DNA of 64,000 bases from Gracilariopsis chorda (lineage: Eukaryota; Rhodophyta; Florideophyceae; Gracilariales; Gracilariaceae): NCBI GenBank assembly GCA_003194525.1, contig NBIV01000030.1:124001-188000 (forward strand), in the 5' to 3' direction. Position 1 is the first letter of the stretch. Each line of letters opens with the position of its first letter. Both the position numbers and the translations under genes were made by a program. Of the stretch, positions 20,994 to 32,907 are shown one piece after another. A model generated the notes under the pieces. It searched no databases, had not been told where the DNA came from, and saw only the letters and a program-made list of their open reading frames with translations.

Positions 20994-22688
20994 ATGCCGC
21001 AGGTCGGCGAGAATTGGGTCAGCCCTGACACAGAGTTCGACCATCGCCGCCTTCCGGAACGCACACCAATTTCCCGTCGTCGGATTGTTCTTCCCTCTCC
21101 TGTGGATGAGTACGTTGCTGCCGCCGCTGAGTGGTTCGATGCTTCTCGCTTCTCCGCCATCCGGGTTCGTCCGAGCATTGGTTATAGGGCTGGGAATAAA
21201 CGCCTTCGCGACGGTGCGTGGGAAGCCCGATGGGGGCACATGCGAATCCGAGTCAATGACGGACCTCACCTTAATGCCGTACGAACGGAACTCGCTGTAT
21301 CCGTTGATATGCCGTGGGTTCGGTGCGCACAGGAACGAGATTATCAACACAGACTTTCCGTAATTCTCAGCCGCCTTCGGGATCAATATGATTCAACCAC
21401 CGACACGGAACCCTTCCCACCACCAGGCCACAATCTCCTTGCTCTAGTCGCGTGGCGGGCGCCGTTAGACGGATTCTACCTCACCTGCGAGCGTTAGCGC
21501 TGGGGTGATGACATCAGCGACGAAGCACGCATCCGGAGCTGTCACGTGGTGTTCTTTGGATGGCACAACCAGGAGTTCCACGATGTTCTTCGTCCGAAGC
21601 GGCAGGGCTTATATCTTCCTGTTCCACAAGAAGAGCGGATGTTCGACGTTTCGAGGTATCTCTGTGTGCCGACTCCCCCGATTGCGGCATACTATTCGGG
21701 CGTGATGCTCGCCGAAGGGCGGCTGCCATCCATCGCCCGCACTGTTCTCCAGACGGAATGGGCAGTGCTGGCATTCTTCGCGTTCCTTTACGCAGCCCGT
21801 GACGGACTACCAATGCAGTTGAAGTTCTCCGACTGGCGCCTTGGACAAGATGCTGACTTGGACGCTCCGGTTGGACGGCTGTTCGGGCTCACATGTGAGC
21901 TGGTTCGCTTCATCCGGGGGCTCGGCGTCCAAAACATAGTCCGCAGAACCGCATTCGGCGCAGAAGAAGCCGACTCTCTCCTGGATTACGTCGTCAGGAT
22001 CGACTGGGAAAGGACACCGAGCCCCGGATACTTGTGGTACGACTACGACGAAGACCGTTTCACGGATATCCCAAGGCATTCTGTAGGGCGTGATGATGGC
22101 AAGGAGTACAGAAACAACCCTCCTTATCTGCCGGAGTCGCAGTGGATGGCGGCGCCTCGCGACTACGCTCCACACTATTTTCCACAAGCAGCGGGGTTCG
22201 TTCGGGAATGCATCGCTGGTATGCAATTATTCAATACCGTCAGCGGAGATGACGATGACGAAGGCGCATTGGCCGTCCAGTCTGAAGCGACACAAGATCC
22301 GACTCGGACGCGCCCAGGCGTTCGCTACATGCACCAGCGCCGGGTTTGTTCGGTCAATATCGAACCAGATTCGGTAACTGCTCTGCATCATGTCCATCGG
22401 AATTCCGTCGTGACTGAGGAGCTCGACTTGTCCACCGATAAAACACATCTTTCAGCAGCACTGTACCGAGCGTATTGCAAGTTGAACGACCGGTGTGCAG
22501 AGCTGGAAGTGCCGGTATCGGATAGCATTACGCGAACACTGGACCACGCGATGGAATGGGTGGTGGAACTGAAGCGCCATGCGAGCTTGCGAATTGCTGC
22601 GTCCCACCAGTGTAACGAGATAGTCAATCAGGTGAGGCGTTTTCCAGAGAGCTCAAATCCGTATTCAGATTCGTTCTGCGATGCCTAG
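20994..22688 (+). CDS. Antisense accessory protein of gypsy-2, one in-frame stop
   Basis: Lies inside gypsy-2 between the chromodomain end of pol and the 3' LTR, on the strand opposite gag-pol. From the ATG at 20994 the frame runs 565 codons, interrupted once by TAG at 21495-21497, so the first part is 167 residues and the rest is open from 21498. Related to the antisense frame of gypsy-1: shared VLxTEW (VLQTEWAVLAFFAFLY here), RTPxxGxYxxYDxxxxRF (RTPSPGYLWYDYDEDRF here), and an FPPPGHNLLALVAWRA segment matching FPVPEEYHCDIAFYRT there. I recognise no known domain, signal peptide or membrane span, so it is not an obvious envelope protein. The nearest promoter candidate is the 3' LTR read backwards. 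Antisense extra genes are known in some plant gypsy elements; I infer a similar arrangement. Confidence 0.75.
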
Positions 22689-23000
22689 AAGCCGAGATAC
22701 GGGCAATTCTTTGTTTCGGTCACTTTTTCGGCTTGCAAGCCGGTTTCAAAAAATCTGAACAATTCCGGGGCGGATTATTTGATACTGTCTCGTGCGCCGT
22801 GGCAAAGCCTTTCGCGCTATAAGCTTCTATGCTTTCCAGGTGTCACACCAGGTTAGCTTCTCAAGGGGTGGATCTTTAGCATTGTTGACGCCGTTTCGGG
22901 GCTCGTGGTTCAACCGCCGTGTCATTGCTGCTGTGCGCCGCGTCCCGATGTGACGCAGTACCGCCTTGGGTTTCAAAGTAGGAGCTTTGGTACCTTCTGC
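22689..23000. other. Spacer between the antisense gene and pol in gypsy-2
   Basis: About 310 bp with no gene. The antisense gene and pol converge on it, so it should hold both transcript ends. Confidence 0.5.
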
Positions 23001-26000
23001 CTACTCTGTTGAGTCAGAGCGACACGAGAATGATTCACTATGTCGAGTTTCGATTTCGGTGTTTTGTACCCCCCTCTCAGTCGGCAACGCGTCCTCGCGG
23101 CGAACCGTTCTTCGGAAGTAACGCGCCACAAAGTTGTGTGGAATGTTCCGCTTCTGTTCCCATGTGGGCTTCTTGAAGCCGTACCACTTAACGCGGACCA
23201 GTTCTTCTCCGTCTTCGGCAACTCCATGGTCGATGACCTTCTCGACCACCCATTCCTTTTCTGCCGATATCGGATCAGAAGCCTTGGAGTGAGAGTTCTC
23301 CGCGTCTGGGACTTTGTCGGGATCAACCGATACCAATTTTTCTGCGATTGCAGAGCCATCCGATGCGCGTTCGCGCATGGGTTCTGGGAACGACTCATCC
23401 GTTCCAACTTCATTTTCCTCCAATTCTTTGGCTGTGGCCGTGTTCGGTTGGACCTTCTCAGAAACCGTAGGTCCAGCTGCCGTCACCCGGTCAATACTAA
23501 CTATATCTTGTAGCCCGTCGACGTCAAGCGTGACCGTACTGTCGGTAGCACGGATGACTTTGTAGGGGCCTTCCGAGTTCGGTAGTAGTTTCCGGACGAT
23601 ATCTTCGTACTCGGTGGATGCTTTCTTCCGAGGCGGGATATCTAAGTAAACCATATCACCCTCCACAAAAGTTGGCTTGTACCGTATTCGGGAGTCGTAG
23701 CAGGTTTTGTAGCGCTCCTGTGCAGTACCTAATTTCGTGTAGCCCAGCTTCATGAGTTCGGAAATCCGGGCGCGCGTGACGCGCTTGGGTTCTCCCGGTG
23801 TCGGGACGAGGGATGCCGTTTGCGGAAGTGCGGATGTAGGGTCATCCAGCACGATCCCTGGAGGGTGCCGAGTGAGGGAGAGGTCGAAAGGAGTGAAAAA
23901 CGGTTGAACGGTGAACTTGCAGGTTATACCCGTACACGAGGGGCTGGACCAGCTTGTCCCAGTCCTTCTGGTGTTCGGATAAGTAGTGTCGCAAGCGGTT
24001 GATCAACACTTTGTTAAACCTTTCGGCCTGTCCGTTCGTCTGCGGATGATAGGCGGCTGTAAGTACATGCGTAATTCTGAGATCGTCTGCAAGCGACTCG
24101 AAATACTTGGCGACGAACTGCGGACCGTTGTCGGTAAGTAGGTGGGTAGGAATCCCGTAAGGGTAAACCCAGTTCTCCAAGAAAGCGATGGCGATGTCAG
24201 TCGCCTTCGTATCCGATAGCGGTATGGCTCTCGTGAGCTTCGTGAAGCGGTCCGTTATCACTAGTATGTACTTGTTTCCGCGTCCGGTTTTCGGCAGTGG
24301 GCCAAGGATGTCCATAGCCACGAATTCGAATGGTCCCGATGCCGGGAACAACTTCAAGTATTTCTGGTTCTTGAAGTATGTTCCGCGAATGGCTCGACAT
24401 GGCTCGCACCGTGAGACGGTTTCATATAAATGCTGTGACATGAGGGGCCAGTAGAAGTCCTGTCGCAATGTATAATACATCTTGACGGAGCCCGGATGAC
24501 CAGCCAGGCGTGGGTAGTGAGAGAGATAGAGTACTCTATCCCGTAGAGACTCCGGGACGACCCTCTGTATGGCTCCGTCAATCGATGAGATTCTGCAGAG
24601 TATTCTGGAGCGGTTTTAATCGAACTGGGACTTCGGATCTCCAACGGACAGCGCTTTCTCCTTGCAAAATGGGTCCTCTGCTTGGGCGGCGATAAACTCT
24701 TTGACCGTTATCGTGGTGATGTCAGGCTGTCCCGGTACGGTCGCCATAACGTGCAAGGGTTCTCCTGTGCCCGTAGTCGTCGGAAAATTCACCAGTACAT
24801 TCTTGTAGACTTCTCCGTTCACGGTAACATCTGTGAGGACATATTCCGACTCGGATTCATCCTCGTCCACGAATAGACATGGTATTTCATCCTCGAGAGG
24901 CGTTTCATCGTTTCCGTCTGTTGGCATGCGGGACACTGCGTCCGCGGGAAGGTGCTTGATCCCGGGATGGTACTGGACTTCGAAGTCGAACTCCGCGAGG
25001 CGCAAGCGCCATCTGGCGAGTCTTCCGGTCGCATCGGTTATATTTAGAAGCCAACGCAGAGCGTTGTGATCCGTTCGAACGATGAACCGTTGTCCTTCAA
25101 GGTAAGGCCGTAGGAGTAGCATGCTCCAAACGATGGCCAAGCACTCACGTTCGGACGTGCTGTAGTTCCTCTCCGGTGCAGTTAACGAACGTCTCCAGTA
25201 CCCAATTGGTCGGAAATCTTTCGCATCCCCTTGTTGCTGGAGCAATGTGCACCCGACTTGACGGTTACAAGCATCCGTTTCCAGTATGTAGGGCTTACCG
25301 GGTTTCGGGAGAGAAAGAATTGGAGGTGAGGTCAATTTCTCCTTGAGTGTTCTGAAGGCCTCCATATCTTCATCCGAAAACGGTTCCAGGTCCACGGGTT
25401 GGTTCTTTTCTAACTTCCGGTTTAGCGGATGGGCGATTCGTGCAAAGTTGGGCACGAAACGTCTGTAAACGTTACAGAGGCCCAAAAATGCCCGAAGCTC
25501 AGTCTGTGTCCGTGGCGGTTTAGCTTTCGTAACAGCGTCGCAAGTCCTCGACGCCATTTGAAGCTTTCCGGGTCGGATGACGTGCCCCAAGTAGTCAACA
25601 GCCGATTGGAAAAAGAAGCACTTCTTTAGCTTCAACGTTATTCCGGCTTCTTTGAGGAGGCCAAGTACCTTCGTCAGGTGCTTGAAATGATCCAAAACAG
25701 AACTAGAGTATATTATGACATCGTCGAGATACACTATAGCAAACTGCCAACGAACCTTATTCAGAATGACGTCTATGGCCCTCTGGAACGTCGCCGGGGC
25801 GTTCTTCAAACCAAATGGCATCCGAGTAAAGCGTTAAAGACCCACATGAGAGGTGAAAGTCGTCTTATCCCTGTCGGGTTCGTCGATTTCCACTTGCCAA
25901 TATCCCCAGATGGCATCAAGAGTGGAGAAAATCCTTGCGTCTCCTAGTGAATCAATACACTCATTCATTCGTGGTATCGGGTAAGAGTCGCGAACCGTGA

Positions 26001-27189
26001 CAGCGTTGAGCTTTCTGTAGTCCACGCAGAAGCGCCATGAGCCGTCCTTTTTCAAGGCTATGACTACTGGGCTTGCCCATTCTGCCGAAGACGGTTCAAT
26101 AAATCCTTCGTCGAGCATCTCCGCGACTTGCTCCTTCTCCCATTCACGGGCCTTCTGACCAGATCTGTAGGGGACTTGTTGCACCGGTCGGGCATCGGGT
26201 TCCATGTCAATCCGATGTTTGACGGCTGTGTGGTACCTAAATGTCCATCCCACATGTCAGCATACTCGGAGAGCATCTGAATGATCTTGCTCCGTTGCGG
26301 TTCATACTCTTCACCGATGTTAACGGTCGATGTCCAGTCCGCGTCTGGGTGTTTGTCCCTGAATTTCGTACCCCCCTTCTCAGTGTTGTCGACGTCCTCG
26401 TCGACCTGATTATGGGTTGTATCTGTAATGGAGAGGATAGCCGCAGGTGCTGGGTCAGTATTACCGATGACGTTTTTTTTTCGATAAGTGTGTAGGGCGG
26501 TCACTCATGTTCGAAACCAATACGTAGAAAGGCCGATTCGGAAGGACTTCCATAACGCCATTCACCAGCAACTGGAGGTTGCGACGCGTTGTGTGAAGGT
26601 GATTCTGTGTGTACACCAGTCCGTGCGTATCGAATTGAACAAGGACTGCGGTTTCGGACATAGGAGGGAGTAATATTGAACGAGCGACTCGAAGCTTCGT
26701 TGATACCGTATTACGGGGGATTCGAGCGGGGATGGTTACACCGTTGCGGAACCATTTCGGGCATCTAAAAGAGCCACCGGCGGTGAGTTGTGGAACGATA
26801 TTTTTCCGTTCCTTGGGGTAGATCGCTTTGACATAGCAGTCTATAAATGTAGTACCCAGTATGCAGTCGACTGCTAGGTTGGATGAAACAAGGAACCAAA
26901 TTCGGACCTTCAAGTTACCGAGGCGGATGTCGAGAGGAACGACACCGAGGATGGGCATAGAGCGACTTGACGCATCCGATACCCTAGGAGTATCGAGCGG
27001 TAGTAACTTCGATTCCCATCCGGGTGGTAGTACGCGGGTGTGAATCAGGTTCGGTGAGGCACCTGTATCCAGAACGCTGGTAATCATTCGTGTCAATCGG
27101 GGACTGTGATAGAGGGCTGTCAGGACCTTATAGTTCTGACTTCGGAACAAGTACACCGGTTCGGAAGTGTCGAGGGTACAATTCAACAC
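23001..27189 (-). pseudogene. Gypsy-2 pol: protease, RT, RNase H, integrase, chromodomain
   Basis: Aspartic protease (SVLDTGASPNLIH) at about 27190-26465. Reverse transcriptase (WRFCVDYRKLNAVT, MPFGLKNAPATFQR, YLDDVIIYS) and RNase H (ETDACNRQVG, VRTDHNALRWLL) to 24616. Integrase with H2C2 finger and intact DDE residues (AMDILGPL, LLTDNGPQF, HPQTNGQAERF) to about 23860. C-terminal chromodomain (EKVIDHGVAEDG, VKWYGFKKPTWE) near 23250-23100. It is almost one frame. Lesions: a shift at an A-run (about 26470), compensated near 26240; TAA at 25834-25836 replacing the Tyr of the usual GLYRFxRMPFGL; TAA at 24616-24618; and a shift at a T5 run near 23880. The homopolymer shifts could be sequencing errors; the TAA codons are substitutions. 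Confidence 0.9.
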
Positions 27190-27278
27190 TTCATAATGGA
27201 GTCCATCTTCCGTAACGGCGGTCCGTTCGACGGCTGGGTGTCCATTGAGGCTATCACCTTTGACAGGGCGCGGTGCCT

Positions 27279-29629
27279 CTACGCGTCCTGCTGAGCGTTT
27301 CCCCTCTCTTCATGTTGATGGGCGTGATCCTCTTCCAAAGCAAGAACCGAACGACGAGTGTTCCTGTTTGCAGGTGGAGGACTTCCGGGGATCGGAGCTG
27401 TATTGTTGGCGCGACTTCCCTGGCTACCAACATTACCGGGACGACTTCCCTGGCCTCCAGTAAATGGCATCTGACGGCGGAAATATCCTTCATCAACACG
27501 ATGGGAGTAGTTTTGCTCACGCTGCTGAAGCAACTTGTTCCGGATCTCGGCAGGCATCCATTCGCAACATGGGCGAGTAGTTGACCAGCATAAGCGACAT
27601 GCTGGGTTCCGGTTCGGGTCAAAAGACTGGCGTGGGGTTTGGTAGGCCGAGTACGGTGCTGAAGGCGCCGTATCTTGGCAACTCATATGAGAAGGTGAAA
27701 CAGAACCGGTAGTTGGTATCGACGGGAAGGATACGCTCGGCGAGGGCATCACTGCAAGTGCCTCGCCAGCCGGGTCTTGGACTCCATACTACTTTCCGGT
27801 TCGGCAAGGAGGGCTCTGGTGTGAGACTTACGTGCGTCGCCAGCCTTCTCAGTCGTGGAGTAAACTTTCTTACCACCACGGTGAGTATCTCCTAAACCTT
27901 CCGCGAAGAGAACCAACTGCCGGAATCCGATCTTCCGGTGCGTGGCAGAGTGGTTGCGAACCGAAGCGCGGATGGCGGGCAGTAACGATTCCACGAACAA
28001 AGCCTTAAGCCGAGAGTCGGTGAAAATGTTCCCGCAACGGAGACTCTTCTTCCATAGACGGTCTGCAAATTCACTTTCCGTTATACCGGAACTCTGCCGA
28101 TAAGTGATGATATCGTGATACGCTTCTGCAATTTCTTCGTCGGTAGCGTACGTTTCCAGGAGATGGTTTACGACCTCCGGATAGAATCGTAAGAGCTCAT
28201 CATCCTCATCCGAATCCACCGCACCAGACTCGCCTGAGATGCGGTTCTTGACGAGTTCCAAAGCCGGGCCGGATGTGAAGAACTGAAAGAGCCAAACGGC
28301 CCCCTCATGAATGCCGTTCTGGTTGCATGCGGTTTTGAACGCGCTAAGAAACTTGAGAACCGTGATCGGATCATTCCCACTGAACTTCTCGGGAATCTGT
28401 AGCGCCATCCATTTTGCGGACTTCGCGACTGTACGGGTAACTCGGGCATCATACTTTCCGGAACGGTTCATCAAGCGGTAGGTCTTGAAGTTCAAGACCT
28501 TGGCAAACTCCCGATTGTTCGGTTTGATTCGCCGGATACGGGAGATATCGGATTCATCTTCCGTATCGGAGGATTGACTCGTATCAGAGTCAGAGCGTTC
28601 CGACTCGGTGTCAGAATCAGAATGTCCATAACGAGAATAACGTGACCCTCGACGTTTCCTGTTACGGGTCTTCCTTTTGTTACGCTTCTTTTTCTATGAC
28701 TTCGGCATGGCGTTCGACGTGCCTCTCACGATCTCCCTATCACGGAGGAGGCCATCCGAATTCGGTACCAGAACTGGATCGACGTACGACGTGCCCCGCA
28801 CAAGCTCTTTTTCGTGGAGGAGGCCATCCGAGTTCGGGTTCACCCGAGCCGGTAAGGGGTTCGACGTGCCCCAGATGATCTCATTATCACCGAGGAGCCC
28901 TTCCATTCTCGGATTTCGAGCGGCTTTCGACGTGCCCGCCGTGAGCTGCCCCTCACGGGGGAGGCCGCCCGTATTGAATACTTCATCCCTAGAGGGTTCA
29001 GCGCGGATTTCCCTGTTGGGGTGACTCAGTTGCTGCAACACTTCCGTTGCGGAGATAGGTCGAGGGTGAGTTCCGGCAGGTAACAAACGATGCCTGCGGA
29101 GTTGGTTCACGACTTCCGTTTCCACGGTTTCGACGACCGCGTCGGTTACAACCGAAGCATTCCGAAAACGGGTGCACACACTTAACACAATGATGGGGAG
29201 GTGCGTTTCTATTCCGGACCGGACTCGCTGTTCGAGGACAGTATCGACCTGAACAGGCACTCGATTGGAGAGTTCCTCCGACAACCGCCTCTCCAAGTGG
29301 GGAAGGAGGGAGGCAAAATCCGAGACGTTTGGTGCGTCTAGTAAGGCGGAGATTGCCGATTCGGGGCCACGAGTCTGCACGGGGGGTGCAGGTCCAGGGT
29401 CTCCTCTTCCTCGTTCCGTGTTCGGTTTTGCTTCTCCGGTGCGGCGGAGCAAACGCTCCGGGTTATCAACTTGTGGTACAATCCCTTAGGGCTCACTGCG
29501 CGTGCTGTTGGACCGTGGAGGCGGCAACGACATTGCAGGGGGATTCGGTTCCGGGCGCGCACGTCTGCGCGTCGACGAAACCGATTTCGGACGAGCGAGC
29601 TCGTCAAGCCGGGACGGTTTAGAAGTCAT
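27279..29629 (-). pseudogene. Gypsy-2 gag with internal 4-fold peptide repeat
   Basis: From the ATG at 29629 the frame runs through a stop (TAA, 29486-29488), a region of four tandem 22-25-residue units at about 28990-28716, a second stop (TAG, 28694-28696), a strongly basic stretch (KKKRNKRKTRNRKRRG), a Ser/Asp-rich linker, and the capsid-like domain (WMALQIPEKFSGNDPI to FRQLVLFAEGLG, about 28400-27900). A frameshift near 27750 leads to the nucleic-acid-binding end with a damaged zinc knuckle (CRLCWSTTRPCCEW; gypsy-1 has an intact CCHC). The capsid domain is distantly similar to that of gypsy-1. Confidence 0.82.
28716..28990 (-). repeat. In-frame tandem repeat within gypsy-2 gag
   Basis: Four units starting with GACGTGCC on the + strand at 28716, 28788, 28863 and 28929, with spacings of 72, 75 and 66 bp. 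All spacings are multiples of three, so the frame is kept. Each unit encodes a variant of NSDGLLREREIVRGTS. Confidence 0.85.
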
Positions 29630-29707
29630 CAGGAGTGATGCGACGTTTTAGGCTACTCCTTCTTCCGATACGGTGAAGACAGATCTGTTGTTCCCACGAA
29701 AGGACCG

Positions 29708-29727
29708 TTCTAGGTCAGGAGACCAGT
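29708..29727 (-). other. Gypsy-2 primer-binding site
   Basis: Directly inside the 5' LTR, the minus strand reads ACTGGTCTCCTGACCTAGAA. The TGG start fits pairing with a tRNA 3' CCA end. It matches the gypsy-1 PBS at 19 of 20 positions. I cannot name the tRNA. Confidence 0.75.
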
Positions 29728-30265
29728 TGTGAGATAGTGCGCGCGAGCGCCCTACTCAGGTGAAATGTCCGGGAACGGTGACGGTGGGTATCGCGCAACG
29801 GGGTGTAAGGCCGTGCGGCTACCCAGTCGGAAAAGGCGGAACGGTGAAGGTGCGGAGTAGCGCAGGACCCTCTGCTGTGAGGCCGAGTACGGAGACATGC
29901 GTAGCCGAAACAGGTACCACGCGCCTAAACAGAGAGCCGATGTAACGGTAGATATCCGATACGGCGCAGCCTGTACAGGACTTTGACGAGCTGCGTCTCT
30001 TACTACGACTTAGGATCCGTGCCAAGGAACTAAGACGAAGAACCTAGTAGGAAGCACCTTGAGTTTACTTGGTGAGGGCGTCGGCCGCGCTGGCTGAGAA
30101 TAAATATCCAGCTGGGCCGCGCCACACGTGTATGGCTTACCGCTCGCGGGGCACTAGCTGCCACCGGCACACACGTGTGCTACTACAACTACTACACTAG
30201 CCGAATAGCGGAAGGGCTCCTACGGCCAGAATACCACTCCAATAAACGGTTTTCACTTCCTTACA
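29728..30265 (-). repeat. Gypsy-2 LTR, right copy (5' LTR of the element)
   Basis: 538 bp, same ends as 20300-20837 and near-identical to it. Confidence 0.93.
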
Positions 30266-30598
30266 GTCACCATCTTTAAACGTTGAGGTGCTTACCTTCT
30301 GCAGGAGGTTTAGTTTGGATTGCATGTTATCCTTCTTGTATGTACACTCAAGTTTCGTCCACACCTCCAACGCAGAGCAGTACTCCCGTTCTAGTAAATT
30401 GGAGACAGCACCGATAGACTGCGTGCCCAATTTTTGTACGATGGCCGATCTTGCCTTTCGATCGGTGTCGTTGGACTGCTTGCGTGCTTGCGCGTTACCA
30501 TCAGTTGGGCGTGGTTCTGTGAGCACAAATAGTGCTTGCAAGCTGTGCATTATGTCCCGCACGTATATGCGCCCTGTGTTGTAGTCGGTGTTCCATTT
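30266..30598 (-). pseudogene. Ty1/copia-type gag fragment
   Basis: About 105 codons with the Retrotran_gag (UBN2-type) pattern: WNTDYNTGRIYVRDIMHSL, ARSAIVQKLGTQSIGAVSNL, and ALEVWTKLECTYKKDN followed by SKLNLLQKV. A stop codon precedes it at about 30597 and the gypsy-2 LTR cuts it at 30265. No copia pol is present. Confidence 0.75.
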
Positions 30599-31379
30599 TT
30601 AGTCTGGATATACGTTTGGTATCGTGATCCTTATCAATGTCCATCGCGGAGTATACTCTACGCGAGAGGCAGATAAGGTGGCAGATGAAATGTCTTCACC
30701 GGTGTCCTACCGGGGGAGGGATTCGTTTTTTACTTCTTGACCGTTCGGGGCCACTGGCAGGAGATGCTATCCCTGAATTGCTAAAGGTCAGACCACTGGC
30801 TCCGAGTAAGACTCTAATGGTGAGATGCGATTTCAACAGCCTGCCCAAGTTCTGTGCAATCCAGTACGAGTGTGCGTGTAACGTACGGGATGTCCAGGAG
30901 AGGTTACTGATAGCAGAATATGTGTTCACCAGTTCACCTCCTCTGATCCCTTTCGGTTACTTGCTCGGTTACTTGCTCAGCAAACGGGCTCCGGCTCGGT
31001 CGCCTATCTGTTGTTGAAGTCCGTTCATAACGATGAGACACCCCGTCACCGACGGTTTGCAGCCACACCCCAGCTGTGCCGGTTATCTAGTGCGCTTATT
31101 CGCCACCGGACTAGTTCAAGTCCCCTTTCGGTTCTCTTACGGTACTCAGCTTGTGGACTGCTTTGAAAGACCAGTTGCCAACATCCACTCAGTCGGTAAT
31201 GGCTGCAGAGGCCCTGCTCGGGACTTGGTATCTTGTTTTACAGCCAAAGTCTCTGGTAGGGTGTTGACAGGCGAGACCTTGTGTTCAGGACTTAGCAGAC
31301 AGCGGCGGATAATAACAGCATCGACAGGGGAGGGGAGGAGGTTGTGTTTGTATGCCGGAAGGCTGTGTCCACGAGGGAG
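30599..31379. other. Region without recognisable gene
   Basis: Short overlapping frames only, no domain seen. A 246-codon + frame starting at 31033 continues into the minisatellite and is not convincing. Confidence 0.5.
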
Positions 31380-31735
31380 AGGGCGTGGGGGGGGAAAGCC
31401 AGTCCTAAGGCGGCAGCTGCGGGAAGGGTTCAATGGCGAAAGCCGCAGCGGGGGGGGAGGGAGAAGCCGTTCCAAAGGTGGCAGCCGCGTGGAGGGGAGG
31501 CCGGCCGAAGGCGAAAGCCAGGCGGGGAGGAGAAGCCGTTCGAAAGGCGGCAGCCACGTGACGGAGGCGGCGTCCAAAGGCGGAAGCCCAAAGGGGGGAA
31601 AGGCAAAGCGTGTCCAAAGGTGGCAGCCGCGTGGGGGGGGGGGCCAAAGGCGGAAGCCGCAGGGGGAGAGAAGAAGCTGGTCCAAAGGCGTCGGCCGGGG
31701 GGGAAGAAGCTGGTCCAAAGGCTTCAGCCGCAGGG
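31380..31735 (+). repeat. G-rich imperfect minisatellite
   Basis: Repeated variants of GTCCAAAGGCGGCAGCCGC separated by G-runs of 4 to 10, about nine copies with irregular spacing. The + strand is G-quadruplex-prone. Frames through it encode low-complexity Arg/Gly/Ser/Lys peptides. Confidence 0.85.
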
Positions 31736-31800
31736 ATGGTTCAACTAGATATCCGCTGGAGTTGCAGATGTGAAAGCACAGCGTGCAAGGCGCACTTAGA

Positions 31801-31821
31801 GCCCGGCTAGAGAAGCCGGGC
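31801..31821 (+). other. GC-rich hairpin
   Basis: Perfect 8-bp stem GCCCGGCT/AGCCGGGC with a 5-nt loop, just after the minisatellite. Function unknown. Confidence 0.7.
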
Positions 31822-32907
31822 GTTCCGTGGGATTCGCGAGGAGCTTCTCTTTGCTCGTAGGTTGAGTGTAGCCAGACAGTGATTGCTGCTGCGTCCCTGA
31901 ACGGTAATTTTTCTTGCCTGTGCGGTTGTGGCGGTGGCTGCTGTCTGCTTAACGATACTATTATCGATAAATTATATTATATAATCGCTTTCAGGCCTGT
32001 CGTATGCCCTCAGCGAGGCTACCATGTAGCAGTTCTCACTCCCCCTTTTTCATTCTGCTTGGGGGAGTGGGATCGTACAGTTGATTTATAATATTTCTAT
32101 GAGGCTACTATGTGGACCCTGTGGCTTGTTCCAATGAGCGGTCACAGTCAGTCCATTCACAAGCCGTACGTCACAACGGTGGCCAACAAATCTCAAGGGG
32201 GCTCAGCAGTAGCGATTCACCCGCGTACGGGGCAGGCGCGGTGCCAGCCTAAACAATTACGAAATTAAAATTCCCGTGCACCGTTGCAAGCGATTTTCAA
32301 TCCTGATTGCACCTGAGTAGGGACCAACCACGCAGTGGTACTCTAAAAAAATTCAAAAATTGCTGTGCCAGCCGGGCGGCGCGTGCAGCGCCATATACCA
32401 ATTCCACACCTGTGCACATGCTCTGTGAGACGTATATCAACACAGTAATTGTGGTTAACTTCAATAGTCCCCGAATAGGTTCAATGTCACCAAAGTCTCT
32501 TTCGAAGAGTTTTGCAGTGCCACCATTGGTGTTCATCGTATCATAAAGCCAGATAGTGGTCTTTACCACATCTCAGTCATCACTGATATTTCCCGACGAC
32601 GAACCCACGACAACAGCGCCCTCCAGGTTGACAGTAACCGGAATCGGTAGCACAGAACCAACCCGCGTTTGCGGCGAATGGCCTGAGAAACAGATACCTT
32701 CTCAAACATGAGACTTGAAATCCTTCTAGCGCCTTCCCTCACAGAGGTAACATGGACCTTACTGACAGTGTCCCAGACTGAAGGGGTGATACAATTGCAA
32801 ACCCAACCTGGGTGTACCTGCGAACCTGTACCCGTAGCATTCGGAGTAACTGTCTCGCAGTTGTAAACAGACCCAACAAAGGGTACGACCCGTTGACGCG
32901 CTGCTGC
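31822..32907. other. Region without recognisable gene
   Basis: Contains a hairpin with 9-bp stem (32037-32045 with 32061-32069, CACTCCCCC/GGGGGAGTG) and short frames only. A 90-codon minus frame (32297-32569) has plausible composition but no family I know. Confidence 0.45.

Larger units (their letters stand above)
20300..30265 (-). mobile_element. Gypsy-2: full-length chromodomain Ty3/gypsy retrotransposon
   Basis: Flanked by two direct 538-bp LTRs beginning TG and ending CA, with PBS and polypurine tract in the right places. Order in its own direction: LTR, PBS, gag, protease, RT, RNase H, integrase, chromodomain, an antisense gene, PPT, LTR. I count about ten differences between the LTRs (about 2%), so insertion was fairly recent; even so the coding frames carry several stops and shifts. 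No target-site duplication is visible: CTTCT lies left of the element and GTCAC right. The left flank is gypsy-3 pol and the right flank a copia-type gag, so the flanks do not belong together. Confidence 0.92.

Noticed and set aside
20994-22688. Envelope gene of a gypsy-type retrovirus
   Set aside because: The gene is in env position but on the wrong strand, and shows no signal peptide, membrane span or fusion-peptide-like segment.
31033-31773. 246-codon + frame rich in Arg, Gly, Ser and Lys
   Set aside because: Mostly a translation of the G-rich minisatellite; no conserved domain.
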